The notes under the pieces were generated by a model that had not been told where the DNA came from, did not search any database, and worked only from the letters and a program-made list of their open reading frames with translations. From Artocarpus heterophyllus (taxonomy: Eukaryota > Streptophyta > Magnoliopsida > Rosales > Moraceae), in the NCBI GenBank assembly GCA_025403435.1, contig CM046332.1:8239903-8303902 (forward strand): a stretch of DNA of 64,000 nucleotides, written 5' to 3'. Made by a program: the position numbers and the translations under genes. Shown here piece by piece: positions 34,770-45,589 of this stretch; within the stretch, counting starts at the first letter, position 1, and each line of letters opens with the position of its first letter.

Positions 34770-36402
34770 TCTACAACAAATATATACACAGAATACTTAG
34801 CATTTTATTAAACAATTTTAAAGAGGCATAATTTAAATCCCACTAATTTTATCAAATTAATAACCCTCAATATTAATTTGGCAATCACAACAATTGTAAT
34901 TTTAGTGGGCCAAGATCCATATTTCACCTCACTTTAAGTAAGCTTTGGCTTATCACCTAAAGTATGGTTATTTAGGTAGGTAACACCTTACCAATTACAT
35001 CTTATGTAACTCTTGGATAAATATGGGATTTGACATCACATGTCTTGGCAAATTAAAATCCCATCTAATGCCCTAGGTCCAAAACCATTTTGATAACCTA
35101 GTTAAGTCTAACCATTTCAAATATATGTATATCACTATTATCCATCTTGTCTTACCTAGATGGCTTAACACACCCTGCTTTTTGGCAAAACCTATGTTTA
35201 GCAATCCAAGTCTTGACAAGTGTTGAATTATGGAAGGCATTTTAATGACTTAATATTAAGTGAGGGTTCTACTTTATTTTTGTTTTATTGTTTATTATTA
35301 TGTCGCATCACATACATAGTATCATATACACATCATCACATATATAGCATAATAATAACACAATAAGCATGTCATAGCATGGCCCAAATCTAGATTGATC
35401 TTCATAAGTTAATATGAAGTTTAATGGTCAATCCTAGGTAATCTTTGTCTCCATGGATTTCTTTAGATTGCCACAAACGGACTCCATCTTGAGCCTCCAT
35501 CTTGGACCTCCATCTATCTTGATCTTGGGCTTTGATTTTACATTACAAATTGCAATCTAAACTATTCTATTTCTACTAAATAAATAAATAAATTACAACA
35601 AATTGAAAAACGACACGCAGGTCGTATTTAAAATTACAAACCCAAAATAAAATTAAATAAAACCTACCAATCACATTGGTATAAAAGGGCCATGCTATGC
35701 ACCATGAAATTCACACTAAACATAAACATAATAATATAATTTCATTCTAGTTAAATTTTTAGTATGACCAAAACAATTTATGTGACGAATCAATTCGGGG
35801 TCAAGGGGCAGCGCCCCTTACGGGGTCCCAGGGGCAGCGCCTCTGGTGGCGGTCTTGCTAGTCGATTAGCAGGCAGGGGCAGCGGCCCTGAAAGGTAAAT
35901 GATTTACCTTACTCATTTGAATGAGTTGCTGCCTAAATCCTTTAATTTTAATTAATCAGATTACCTAATCTGTTCATAACAGAATTAATTAATCTCTGTT
36001 TAACACTTAAACAGATTCATGAGATTTATTGATATGTTCTAAACCGATCATCTTTGTTTAACATTAAACAGACCCTATGACATATATTAATCTATTCAAA
36101 ATAGATTATCACTATTTAACATTTAAACAGTCCGCCACCTTAAAAAGACCGAAACCTGATTTATAGTATATTGTTTAATCATCTTAAAATAGATTACTAG
36201 ATTCTTGTTAAACTGTAATATTAATCAAATTAACAACAATAGGTTACAAGAAACAGTAAATATATTAATCTAATTAACACAATAAAAATGTTTAATCAAA
36301 TAAAACCTCAAACACATTAATCTAATTAATATATAAATCGTATCCATACATATCACATATACACAAAACCATATAAAATCAATTTAATTGAATTCGTAAG
36401 TC
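34770..36402 (-). other. Copia 5' leader between primer-binding site and gag
   Basis: About 1.6 kb without open frames. It holds a GC-rich hairpin cluster (35797-35892) and several ATTAAACAGATT-type imperfect repeats (35930-36130). A similar layout follows the second copia LTR (60694-61735). Confidence 0.6.
35804..35890 (-). repeat. Three GC-rich hairpins AGGGGCAGCGCCCCT in the copia leader
   Basis: A perfect 6-bp stem with an AGC loop lies at 35804-35818. A near copy (AGGGGCAGCGCCTCT) lies at 35830-35844 and a third (AGGGGCAGCGGCCCT) at 35875-35889. The surroundings are AT-rich. Confidence 0.75.
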
Positions 36403-36414
36403 GCTCTGATACCA
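36403..36414 (-). promoter_or_regulatory. Copia primer-binding site (initiator tRNA-Met)
   Basis: The minus strand reads TGGTATCAGAGC one base after the LTR end, complementary to the 3' end of plant initiator tRNA-Met. Confidence 0.9.
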
Positions 36415-36415
36415 C

Positions 36416-36806
36416 TGTTGGGTTTTGTTGGACTTTGTAATTTGAATAAGCAGCTAAAAATTAAAATTAATTCCCACAAAACCCTCACAGGATTCATGCA
36501 ATTTGATTAGATTGATAAGAAAGTCATAGAATCTTACCAGGATGACAAAAGGGGCAAGATTTCTAGAAGAAAGAGAGCAGGTTCACTCCAGTGACACCCT
36601 AACTCGAGCTTTTCATATTCAGGATTAGATTCAGACGTTGTTACTTAGAGCAACGAACAAACTCACTCAAAAATGAATTTGTGTGCTAGCATCCTCTCCT
36701 TTGCATTAAATGACTCTTTCTAATTTTTAAGGTTTTTAATGTTCTCGCCTTTCAGAATAATAGAACGCCTTCTTTCTTCTTAATTCGGCTAGAAACCCTA
36801 AAACAG

Positions 36807-36838
<32 letters not shown>

Positions 36839-37964
36839 TGACTTCGAGATAGAGTCAAATTTCAACTAGGGTAAATTGCAATTCAAATATGATTCAGAGA
36901 ATCTAGATAATGTCTGTAATTTGAATATGATTCAAAGAATCTAGACAATGTCTGTAATTTGAATATGATTCAGAGAATCTATACAATGTTTGTAATTCGA
37001 ATATGATTCAAAGAATCTAGACACAGTAAACCTAAAATTTGTTTTTGGTCTATTCTAAGTGCTCAACCCTGTAGGTTCATATAACATTGGTAATGGACTT
37101 GAAATTCTATCTCTGGCCCACAAATCATAAGCGGCCTCTAGCAAGACATTATGATTACCCAAGTTATGCAAATGTCAATAATCTGACATAACCTAATCCA
37201 CAATAAGTATTAAAGTCCTTTTGTCACTTGACATCTTGATTGAACATAAGGCATGGTTTACGTCATCCTTATACTATTTAATCGTATCATTTCTTGATCT
37301 TAAGTGGACTGATATTGATAACCCTTATCAATTCATTCCAGTATAGCTATACATTTTTTTTTCAGTCTAACTTATCGAGGGGCCCATAGATATCTTTCTC
37401 ATAATAAATGAGGGACAAATTCCTTCTTAATAACTCACATTCCTCACATGATTCACTTTATATCCAACAACAATCCATTCCATCATCCTATTAAAGATAA
37501 TATTAGAATTTGTCAAAATATAGAACTTGTCATGTAAGAAACAATGGTGATTTCAGGTCAGAGGACTAGGATAAAACTATTGTGATGAGAATCATTGATG
37601 ACAATTATCCATGTAGTATTCTTATAGCGGGTCGATCCAATACATCATTTCTTAAATATGTATCTATGTGTTGACTTAGTATCTCATACACATGACTAGT
37701 AAAACATAATCATCAGTCAAACTTCATACTAGTCTTCATTCATTATTATCCCAATAATAATGACCGACTAGGGATAATTTAGAATAGAATTCAATTTTCA
37801 CCTAAGAGTTTTACTATCAAGTCACATACTTGATGACCTTAGGTAGAATTAACTATTCATAGAATTAGAATAAAAAATACGTATGTAAATGCCTCTTTAT
37901 TAATAAAATGCAAATGTAAAGAAGTCAAAATGTAGTCATTACATAGTTGGCCTAGGGCACATCA
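36416..37964 (-). mobile_element. Copia 5' LTR (about 1.55 kb)
   Basis: The minus strand starts TGATGTGCCCTAGGCC and ends ACCCAACA next to the primer-binding site. It contains an (AT)n run (36807-36834) and four copies of a 38-bp repeat (36878-37024). Confidence 0.8.
36878..37024. repeat. 38-bp tandem repeat, four copies, in the copia LTR
   Basis: Each unit contains TTTGAATATGATTCA and GAATCTAGACAATGTCT with one to four differences. Copies begin at about 36878, 36916, 36954 and 36992. Confidence 0.85.
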
Positions 37965-38749
37965 CTAATAGAGAGTTCCTCCTGATGCGTCCCGGCTACT
38001 AGCGAAAATGGCAAGGGTTGCTTCATCCGCTACTGGATGATCTGCTGCTTTCACTGCTATGCTACCATGCCGATTCTTTACCTGAGCTTGGCGATCGCTA
38101 CCTCTCCATGGGATCTTCTTGATGTTCTCGCCTTGTCCTTGTAGTAAAGAGTGTAATCTCCTCTTACTGATAAAGCTGACGACTTTGAATTACCAAAGCT
38201 CTAAAGTTGCAAGGCCACCAGTTGCCATCGAATGGATATCTTAAACCTTTCTTAGAATTTGATACACCTTTCACGTTCAGAATCCATGATGAATGGAACA
38301 AACTTAACCTCGTGTTCCTGACCTGTCATATCACCCTTATCCCATTCGGCAAAATTCGACGATCTTTTAGTCTCTGCATCCCTACAAAAAATAATGCGCA
38401 TAGAACAATTCATCGAATCCTTCCTGGCCGATATTTCTATCATTCTCTAGACGCTTTGCTTGTCTTACCAGGTGTCAACACTGCTTGCCAACTTATAAAT
38501 CGTGAATTTCACCAGATATACTACTAAGTCTAATCGATATTTAGCCATCTATGGACCCCCATTTCTATCAAAAGCTGGGATAGACGGACACCGAAGCTCC
38601 CTAGAGCACTAAGGCCGGCCACCTGCCTCCAGACTTATAGGTCTAGCCTTCGTTGCCATCTATCAAAGAGCGACACATGTAGCCTTTACCACGCTTCCTT
38701 CATTCGTAGAATCCATGTCAGCCATAACTGGATGACGCCTAGGTGCCAT
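37965..38749 (-). pseudogene. Chromovirus gag remnant
   Basis: The minus-strand ATG at 38749 opens MAPRRHPVMADMD, a start resembling Tekay/Del gag, and a stop follows after about 35 codons. Further on an EHEVKFVPF block matches the YEAKFxxLSRFAPE region of the capsid domain. Numerous stops and frameshifts are present. The 3' part of gag and everything up to RT is replaced by the copia fragment. Confidence 0.65.
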
Positions 38750-38839
38750 TCTCTTGGTTTCTAAAAACAAAATTGGACTGCTAGAGGCTTTTCACTTTCG
38801 TGCTTATGTGTGCATAATTCCCAAGGTTCATAACCTTGA

Positions 38840-38851
38840 GCTCTGATACCA
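38840..38851 (-). promoter_or_regulatory. Chromovirus primer-binding site (initiator tRNA-Met)
   Basis: The minus strand reads TGGTATCAGAGC three bases after the 5' LTR end. Confidence 0.93.
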
Positions 38852-38854
38852 TTC

Positions 38855-41077
38855 TGTCATGTCCCGAAGTACGGGTGTTGACGTGGTAGATTAATTAAGT
38901 TAATTGAAGTAGATTTTTGATTAAAATTACTAGTTAAATGTTTTAGGGTATTTTGAAAAAGTGGCGGTTTGAAAACTTCTTAAAAACAATTATAGTTATT
39001 TTGAAACAGTTAATCATGAAATAAAATATTAAAGACAGATAATCATGAGCTGGGCCCCACCAGACCCACATTAAAGCACACACATAGAATCGACAATAAA
39101 ATATTACAATCACAATTCAATACAAGAGATAAGAATTTAAATAGTACATGCTTTGATTAAAATAAAGAAATAACCTAAGCATTATTCCTACGACTCACTT
39201 GTTGCCCAGTGGCCTCCTTGTCGGTCTTAAGCTGCAATGCACCTAGGGGGAATGTTTTAAAACAAATAAAGAAAAGTGAGCAGAAGGCTTAGAAGGACTA
39301 AATTTTGAAGACACATAATTTGAATATAAAATTTATCATTCGAGAAAAATATTTAGAAAACAAAATTAAATAAATAAATTTGTCTAAATTATTCTTACCG
39401 AAATTTGTTTGTCCAAAAATAATCTTATTGTCCTTCTTGGGCAAACCATAAGTATCACCACCGTAGTGGCCTAGCTGGGTTTTAGGACCTACCTCTAAGG
39501 TCGCACTCTACACGACCCGGTCTCTGATTATAGCATCATGCCCTTATGTGTATTTATTATTATTTAAATCTCATGTTATCGAATATTCTCAATTACATTC
39601 ATTATTCGATTCATTATGATCATTTGATTCTTGACGAATAATAAATATTATTAAGAAGTTTATCTAAACCGTTCCTTGAAATCTGTTTTAAAAGAAATCA
39701 TTTTGTAGGAAATCATTTTGAAAGAGATCATTTTGAAAGAAATCATTGTGTGGCCAAAAGGCCCTTTGTGAAGACATTTAAAACATTGTGGCAATTATTA
39801 TAAACATTTTGAAAGAATCCTTAAAGGCCAAAATCATTAAAAACTTGGCTACCAATAAAACGGTAAAAGTCCTACCTCGAAATCCTACATCGTGACTCAG
39901 CATCACAGTCCTGACCTGCTATACGTTAGCTCTACGAAACCACGAATGACCTTAAATGTAAACTAAGTTCATCAGTATCTAGCTTAGGATATGCTATACT
40001 ATTAAGCTATCTCATGGTGTCCTAGTGTGCCATTTATGTGCGTAAAATCATACTATAAAATTTAAATTCTCAATCTGGGTTTAAAACAGTAAAAACAGGT
40101 GTAAAACAACTATTTTTCCTATGGTCGGTCAGCCTGTCGAATTCCCTAGTTCGGCCTACTGGCTAAGCAGGACTGGCCTACCATACTTTTCCAGGTTCGG
40201 TCTACCGAAGGGATGAGTCCGGCTTGCCAGACTCATGAATCTGGCCTACCGAACTGGAAAAATTTGGAAAGTTCTAAATTCGAGCTTCGGCCTTTCGATC
40301 TCAAATCTTCATTCCAACTTGTTTTCTCAATTCTCAAGTGTAGAAAACATTCATATATGATAGAAAAACATACTAAAACACTTTTAAACACATTTAAACA
40401 AGATTTGCATAAAGATTTTTAAGGAAATCCAAAAATAAGAAAAATGAAAAAACTTGATTTAAATCCCTTTTTAATCAAACCAAACCTAAATTCTAGATGT
40501 TATGAGTTCTACTAACTTAGGTTTAAGGTTTTCTAAGCTCATAAAACTTGATTCACAAAATTTCAAAGAAATTTATAAAATTTTAAGCAAAATTTGAAAA
40601 TAAAAGAATTTACCTCAAATTGGAGCTTTAAAACGAGTTTATGGAAGCTTAATCACGTTCCTTGACCTCCAATCCAGCTAAGAATCAAAGCTTGGATTCA
40701 AAAATTTTTTGAGTCAAAGAGAGTGGGAGAGAGGGAAAGAGACGCAGAGAGAGAGAGAGGAGAAAGAGTATGCTGAGAGACAGTGAGAAAAAGGGAGGGT
40801 GAGAGATTTAAATAGAGGAAAATGTGGTTTTGTAGAGTAAAAATCATGTTCCAGCACACGGTTTTCCAAAAGGGGCATATTAGATATTTGACAAATTGTT
40901 TTGTTTCGAAAATTCAAAATAACAAATAAAAATAATAAGGAGTGATTAAAAATAATTAAAAGTAATACTAATTGGGGAATATTACGAAGTGGTTAAATTA
41001 AGTTCAAACTTACATTATGACAAACTAATTCACCATTTTCACACTAATTACACTAAATTAAAAATCGGGGTGTTACA
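38855..41077 (-). mobile_element. 5' LTR of the chromovirus (2.2 kb)
   Basis: Plus-strand ends are TGTCATGTCCCG and GGGGTGTTACA, followed by the TSD TATTC. It shows the uninterrupted version of the 3' LTR. It contains the conserved hairpin block (39435-39545), a GGCC-rich cluster (40115-40255) and a GA-rich tract (40715-40805). Confidence 0.93.
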
Positions 41078-41539
41078 TATTCAAATTCAGATATTGGTGA
41101 ACACTATCTACTTATTACACGAGTTCCACATTAAAAGTAAGAAGAAATATGCAGGTAAATCCTTCCTAGAGTGAGAGTTTAGATAAAAAGAAAAAGAAGT
41201 TAAGTGAGAGTGTAAACATGAAACAAAAATTAAGACTAATAAAATCTTAATTTGCTTTTATAGGTGACCCATGTGCGAATCACGTAGGCTTAATTCTATC
41301 TATTTAAACAAAAAATCAAAAATTTAGGAGACAAAATGAGAAGTTTTGGAAGTTAAAAGACAAAATGATGATTTTTAAAATTCACGGGTCAAAGTGAGGG
41401 GTTTTGAAAGTTCAAAGGATAAATGATGATTTTTAAAATTCTAGGGCAAAGAGAGGAAGACCCTAATGTTTAGAGGCTATTAGTGTTAATAAAACTTTTT
41501 TTAAGCAATTGAAGAAGAAAAGTATAAGTCTAAGGCTTT

Positions 41540-41870
41540 TTAACTAGTGTTTGGATGATCAGTGCATGGAAAAGAGCATTTTGATTTCAGAAAATTTTTT
41601 AATATATTTAGTTACATAAATCAAATGCTCTTATTGTTATAAAACTAATATAATATAGAGATATAAATGAAATTTTAAAATTGTGTTTAGCAAAATAAAA
41701 TGGTAAAAAATGTAAAATTATCAAAGATCTTTGTACGATAAGTTCTAAAGAAGTGACCCTTCAGAAAGAACTTAGAATAAAAGCCCAAATAGAGCGTCCG
41801 TCCAAATATGTGCAAAAGCAACTTTGGACGAAAGCTACTTATTCTAAGCCATTCCAAAGAGACCATCGTT
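41540..41870. mobile_element. Possible hAT-like MITE next to the long inverted repeat
   Basis: The left end (GTGTTTGGATGATCAGTGC, AAAAGAGCATTTTG) and right end (AAGCTACTTATTCTAAGCC, CCAAAGAGAC) form a weak inverted repeat resembling common plant MITE termini. The TSD was not found, and the minus-strand frame across it is not a gene. Confidence 0.3.
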
Positions 41871-43560
41871 AACTTGCATAAGAAATACAATATGCCCGGT
41901 AATTCTCTCACTTTTGTTTTCTGATAGAAAAAATGCGAAAGAACTCATGATTAATCTATTCCCCAACACATAAAAAAGTATACTCTTAACTTTGAGAGTG
42001 CCTTTCTGAAAACATATAAAATTAGTTCTCCTTGTTACCTCATTAGATCAAACAAACAATACGTGCAGGATATTATCAATATTGTTCTTAGCCAGTAATT
42101 TTGAGAGTTGACTGATCACCACAAATGCAGAAGTTATTGTCCAAATTGCATCTTGCCGGGGCAGAAAGTACTTGAAAATATAGTATTGACAATAAAAGAC
42201 CACAACTATAGGTTTAAATCTGCTGTTGCCCTAAAAAAAATTTGCCTTGTTATTGTTACGTAAACCTCCCTTCCATGTGTTATATATATATATATACACA
42301 CACACACACTTGCATGTTGTACTCTCTATTTAGTAATTGTTATGTAATCGTTTTGGCTAAATCAAAACTATAAAAGCCATGTATGTATATATTATGACCT
42401 CATTCTCATATTATGTCAAAAGTCAGGTAATCAATATACAACTTTTATTGGACCGTTCTCCATTTTAACATGAGTGTAAAAACGTTTACTTGTTTACTTA
42501 TTTTAAACTTACAATAAAAAGGCAGTTACCTTCAAAAAACTTGAAAATGAAATATATGGCATCAAATTTGGTGGAAAAATATTTGGTGGATGATATTCCC
42601 GTAAAATATTTTTTAACAAGTGTTTCAGTGACAATATGTTATCTGTAAATATTGGTACTATATAAAAACAACAAGCCTTTTGTTGCATTTAAGCCACTAT
42701 TTAGGGGGCGACAAGCTCTTTAGCGACGACATTTACTCATTTGTCATTGTTAATTAATATCAGTGTTGCTACAATGCCAATATGTTGCAGTGCCATAAAT
42801 AGCCATGAAAATCAAATTCTAGAGCAGGTCAAAAAAAAGACGTATCTATGTTATGTTATTAAACATAATGTGCATATGAAAATTAACCAAAGCTAACGGA
42901 CTTTTGTCTCACCTATTACAGAACTAGCACGTGTATAAAATCTGGTTAAGCTAATGGACTTTCATCTCATTTATGAAGCTTAGGTCTTGCATGACATATT
43001 TAATGCGTATTTATAATCTATGCAAGTGTCAACCTCTCTTCTAATTAAAAATAAATAAATAAGATAAAAACTCGTTCAAGCTAACCTCTTTTCTAATAAA
43101 AAAATAAAATAAGAATAAGATAAATAAATCGCAAGCTTGAACGAATAAAAATATAATATGGCTTGAGGACCCCATGGAGCAGTTTAAGATCCATTGACTC
43201 TTGGGAAGGGAAATTATACCCATCCGAACCTCGCCTCCAAAAGACACAAAATGTGTAATTTTGCCCTCTCTTTTTTTTTTTTTTTGGATAAAACGTAATC
43301 TTGATTTCAAATTTATTAAATCACTACCAACCTTTTTAAGATAATATGCAATATATAATGTTAAATGTCATGATCTATTTAAGCTAGGCTTTTTTTTTTC
43401 CCTAACAAACAAAAATTTATTAAAAAAATAAGAAAAAAGAACTTACAAATCGAAGTCATATAAAAAAGGCCAAAACCAAACATATACTGCTATAGCTCTT
43501 TTTTTTCCCCCCTAACTACTTCAATATTTCTGTATCACAACTTTGTTTGTTTGTCAGGGT
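41871..43560. other. Upstream region of the VQ gene, no other gene seen
   Basis: AT-rich, with an (AT)n(AC)n microsatellite at 42280-42309 and several poly-T and poly-A runs. It should hold the promoter of the downstream gene. A weak TATA candidate is CATATACTGCTATAG near 43480. No other feature could be defended. Confidence 0.45.
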
Positions 43561-43606
43561 TTAGGGGTCAAAAAAAAAAAAAAAAAAAAATCTTAGTTTG
43601 TTGGGC

Positions 43607-43915
43607 ATGGAAAAGATGATGATGAAGCCAAAGCCAGTCAATAATCCCCCAGGTTCAGCTAATTCTGCAAATAACAACTTGAGGTTGCACAAAGATTCAC
43701 ACGTTATTTCGAAGTTGAGGCCAAAGATTCGCATCATCCACGTGTTTGCACCGGAGATCATAAAGACCGATGCAGCCAACTTTCGGCAATTGGTGCAGAG
43801 TCTTACCGGGAAAGGCGCAGCAGATGCAAAGAGAAAACATGATGACCATGCCGAAAATCGAAAGGGTTTTCGGTCAAACGAGGATGAGAAGCAGATGAGC
43901 AAGAAAATGACCTAA
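43607..43915 (+). CDS. VQ-motif protein (plant-specific transcription cofactor), 102 residues
   Basis: An intact intronless frame runs from ATG 43607 to TAA 43913-43915. The VQ signature FxxxVQxLTG is perfect (FRQLVQSLTG, residues 59-68). Before it lies the basic and hydrophobic block KIRIIHVFAPEIIKTDAANF (40-59), typical of one subgroup including Arabidopsis VQ8-like proteins. The N-terminus is Met/Lys/Pro/Asn-rich and the C-terminus (75-101) is rich in K, R, E and D, consistent with a nuclear protein. Family knowledge: VQ proteins bind WRKY factors and are MAP-kinase substrates, acting in defence, plastid or seed programmes. An in-frame TAG at 43562 and an upstream A20 run make this the first usable ATG. 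About 100 residues and no intron are normal for the family. The minus-strand frame is a shadow. Partner and process are unknown. Confidence 0.9.
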   Translation: MEKMMMKPKPVNNPPGSANSANNNLRLHKDSHVISKLRPKIRIIHVFAPEIIKTDAANFRQLVQSLTGKGAADAKRKHDDHAENRKGFRSNEDEKQMSKKMT

Positions 43916-44084
43916 CAAAAGCGCGGCGGTGAACAATAGTACTAGTACTAGTTTCTTGGGTGGTTTCTCGGATTTGGATCCTTTATTGATGAGATAAGCA
44001 AATTTCGATCTCTTCCCTTAAGATCATCTTCTCGTATGGATCATGTCTTTCATGAAGATCCAAAGCCATGAATTTCTTTCTTTC

Positions 44085-44086
<2 letters not shown>

Positions 44087-44155
<69 letters not shown>
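44087..44155. repeat. (ATT)n microsatellite downstream of the VQ gene
   Basis: About 22 uninterrupted ATT units about 170 bases after the stop codon, possibly within the 3' UTR. A poly-isoleucine frame across it is not a gene. Confidence 0.95.
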
Positions 44156-44787
44156 CTCTCTTTCTTTGGTTTTGACTTTCTCTTTATTTGGTTATTTTCC
44201 TCGACTCATTCTGACCATTTCAGTTTTCTCATAGTTGAGAGTTTAACTAAAAATCATCCCTAGAGCTGAAAAGTTTCTTTGGGTGATTATAGTTTTTTTG
44301 TTTGGCTTTAAAAAAAAAAAAATAAGAAGTGTGTTTTTAGCTAAGTAGTATATTGAGATTACTACAATATACTGAGATCGAATTGTGCATTTTTTCTGAT
44401 TTAGTACTATATATTTGTGTCTACCTTTTTATGTGTCTTCCGATATAGTTTGTGTTCTTTTATTGGAGTAGTTTTGTGAAGATCAATTATCTGCTACTTG
44501 CAGCTCTTCATCATCCGTATGTATTAGTATATTTTGGTTAATTATTTGGGCTACGTCATGACTACTGCATTGGATTAATAATTTCCTTTTTTTTTTTTCT
44601 ATTCTAATTTTGTAGTTTCAATCCTTTCATTGTAGGATCTGACAAGAGGATAACATATGAGTAATCTATTAATTTGGATTTTTTCTTATATAATCAAGCC
44701 CATGAAAGTACTTGGCTCACTGCATATAAAGATTATAATCTCCATTAGATACTATAATTAGCAAAGTAAAAAGACATTAACAATATT
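44156..44787. other. Downstream flank of the VQ gene
   Basis: T-rich DNA with no other gene or transposon end identified. A clear AATAAA poly(A) signal close to the stop codon was not seen. Confidence 0.4.
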
Positions 44788-45073
44788 TTTGGTTGGAAGG
44801 AAAGAATATAAAACGAATAGGAAAAAAAACATGTGAAGGGTAAGTAGAAAATAAGTGGTATAGAAAAAGAAAGTATTTGTTTCATATAAAAGCAATTTTT
44901 TTGTCAAAGTTTTCTCTTCATTTTTAAAAGTGTGGGTTCACGAAATGTTTTTATTTGATCTGTCATTTTCTCTTCTCTAAAAAAATACGCCAAGCAAACA
45001 AAAAATTCTCAATTTCTATTTTAAAGTTGCTCCCCATTCTTGCTCTTCTAATTTTCATATCCTTACCAAACGT
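44788..45073. mobile_element. Possible MITE
   Basis: The outer sequences TTTGGTTGGAAGGAAAGAA and TATCCTTACCAAACG are imperfect inverted repeats. The interior is AT-rich and noncoding. No TSD is established. Confidence 0.3.
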
Positions 45074-45114
45074 AGTTTAAAGAGTAAGTCATGAATGCAT
45101 GCAATCTTTATTCC

Positions 45115-45246
45115 ATGTTTGGGAGTACAATTAAAACTATAAAATTTTGTTCCAACTAATTTTTGCTATGCTATTTTTCTTACAAAATTTGAATTAAAAG
45201 TTAGTTTATACATAAATTATAGTTCCAGCTAGTTCCCAAACACCCT
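45115..45246. mobile_element. Small hAT-like MITE, second family
   Basis: Terminal inverted repeats GTTTGGGAGTACAATTAAAA and TTCCAGCTAGTTCCCAAAC, with inner ACTATAA pairs, about 130 bp. Such GTTTGGGA ends are typical of hAT-type MITEs in dicots. Confidence 0.5.
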
Positions 45247-45589
45247 ATATATACAAGCTTATGAAAGAAATATTTGAAACATGTAGGAAGAGTTTAACAA
45301 AATAATATAAACTGCATTATAATATTTTAATTTCTTCTCATTAAGCTTTCCTTTTAAAAAGCGGTTTCAAGAATTAACTTAAAAAATATAATTTTTTTTC
45401 TTCTACCCTCCTTACTAAAGCATAAACAAAAATAATCACTTCCTCTTTTTAATTAAGTTTCCATAAAATTTGACTTTGATCACTACAATAAATTCAAGAT
45501 TATACGACCTTTATTTAACGACCATTTCTCAAAAACCATCGTGAAAAAGGAAAAAAACATGGTGAGTTATGCCTATGAAGATGAAAACC

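Larger units (their letters stand above)
34138..37964 (-). mobile_element. Truncated Ty1/copia element inside the chromovirus
   Basis: On the minus strand: a 5' LTR (36416-37964), primer-binding site, a 1.6 kb leader, then gag that stops mid-gene at the junction with chromovirus RNase H. The 3' part (pol, 3' LTR) is gone. Chromovirus gag lies on one side and RT-RNase H on the other. Either deletion followed insertion or the element inserted at a deletion; both remove chromovirus PR-RT. No TSD can be tested. Confidence 0.8.
22849..41077 (-). mobile_element. Full-span chromovirus (Ty3/gypsy, Tekay/Del-like) with nested insertions
   Basis: Two LTRs in the same orientation bound the element: a 3' LTR in two parts (22849-23106 and 30082-32101) and a 5' LTR (38855-41077). 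TATTC flanks both outer ends (22844-22848 and 41078-41082), a perfect TSD that ties the pair to a single insertion. A tRNA-Met primer-binding site follows the 5' LTR and a polypurine tract precedes the 3' LTR on the minus strand. Coding remnants between them run gag (38749 downward), RNase H, integrase and chromodomain. The LTRs differ visibly (roughly a tenth of positions, many C/T transitions), so the element is old. The 3' LTR holds a solo LTR that itself holds a CACTA element, and a copia fragment replaced protease and most of RT. Confidence 0.93.
22408..41539. mobile_element. Long-inverted-repeat element (Mutator-like or foldback), split by a retrotransposon
   Basis: The left arm (22408-22800) and right arm (41128-41539) are inverted copies of about 400 bp. 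Both carry, on opposite strands, CTTTGAACTTT/AAAATCACCATTTTG-type reiterations, GCACATGGGTCA, TTTTGTTTCACATTTA and ACATTTCTTCTT. Without the 18 kb retrotransposon the arms would be only about 100 bp apart. The outer nonamers TTAAGTTGT (22399-22407) and TTAACTAGT (41540-41548) agree at seven of nine positions, so they may be a worn 9-bp TSD as made by Mutator-like transposases. No transposase is seen. Confidence 0.5.

Noticed and set aside
43561..43902. 113-codon minus-strand frame opposite the VQ gene
   Set aside because: Antisense shadow of the real coding sequence, with a poly-F start from the A20 run.
44043..44234. Poly-isoleucine frame
   Set aside because: Translation of the ATT microsatellite.
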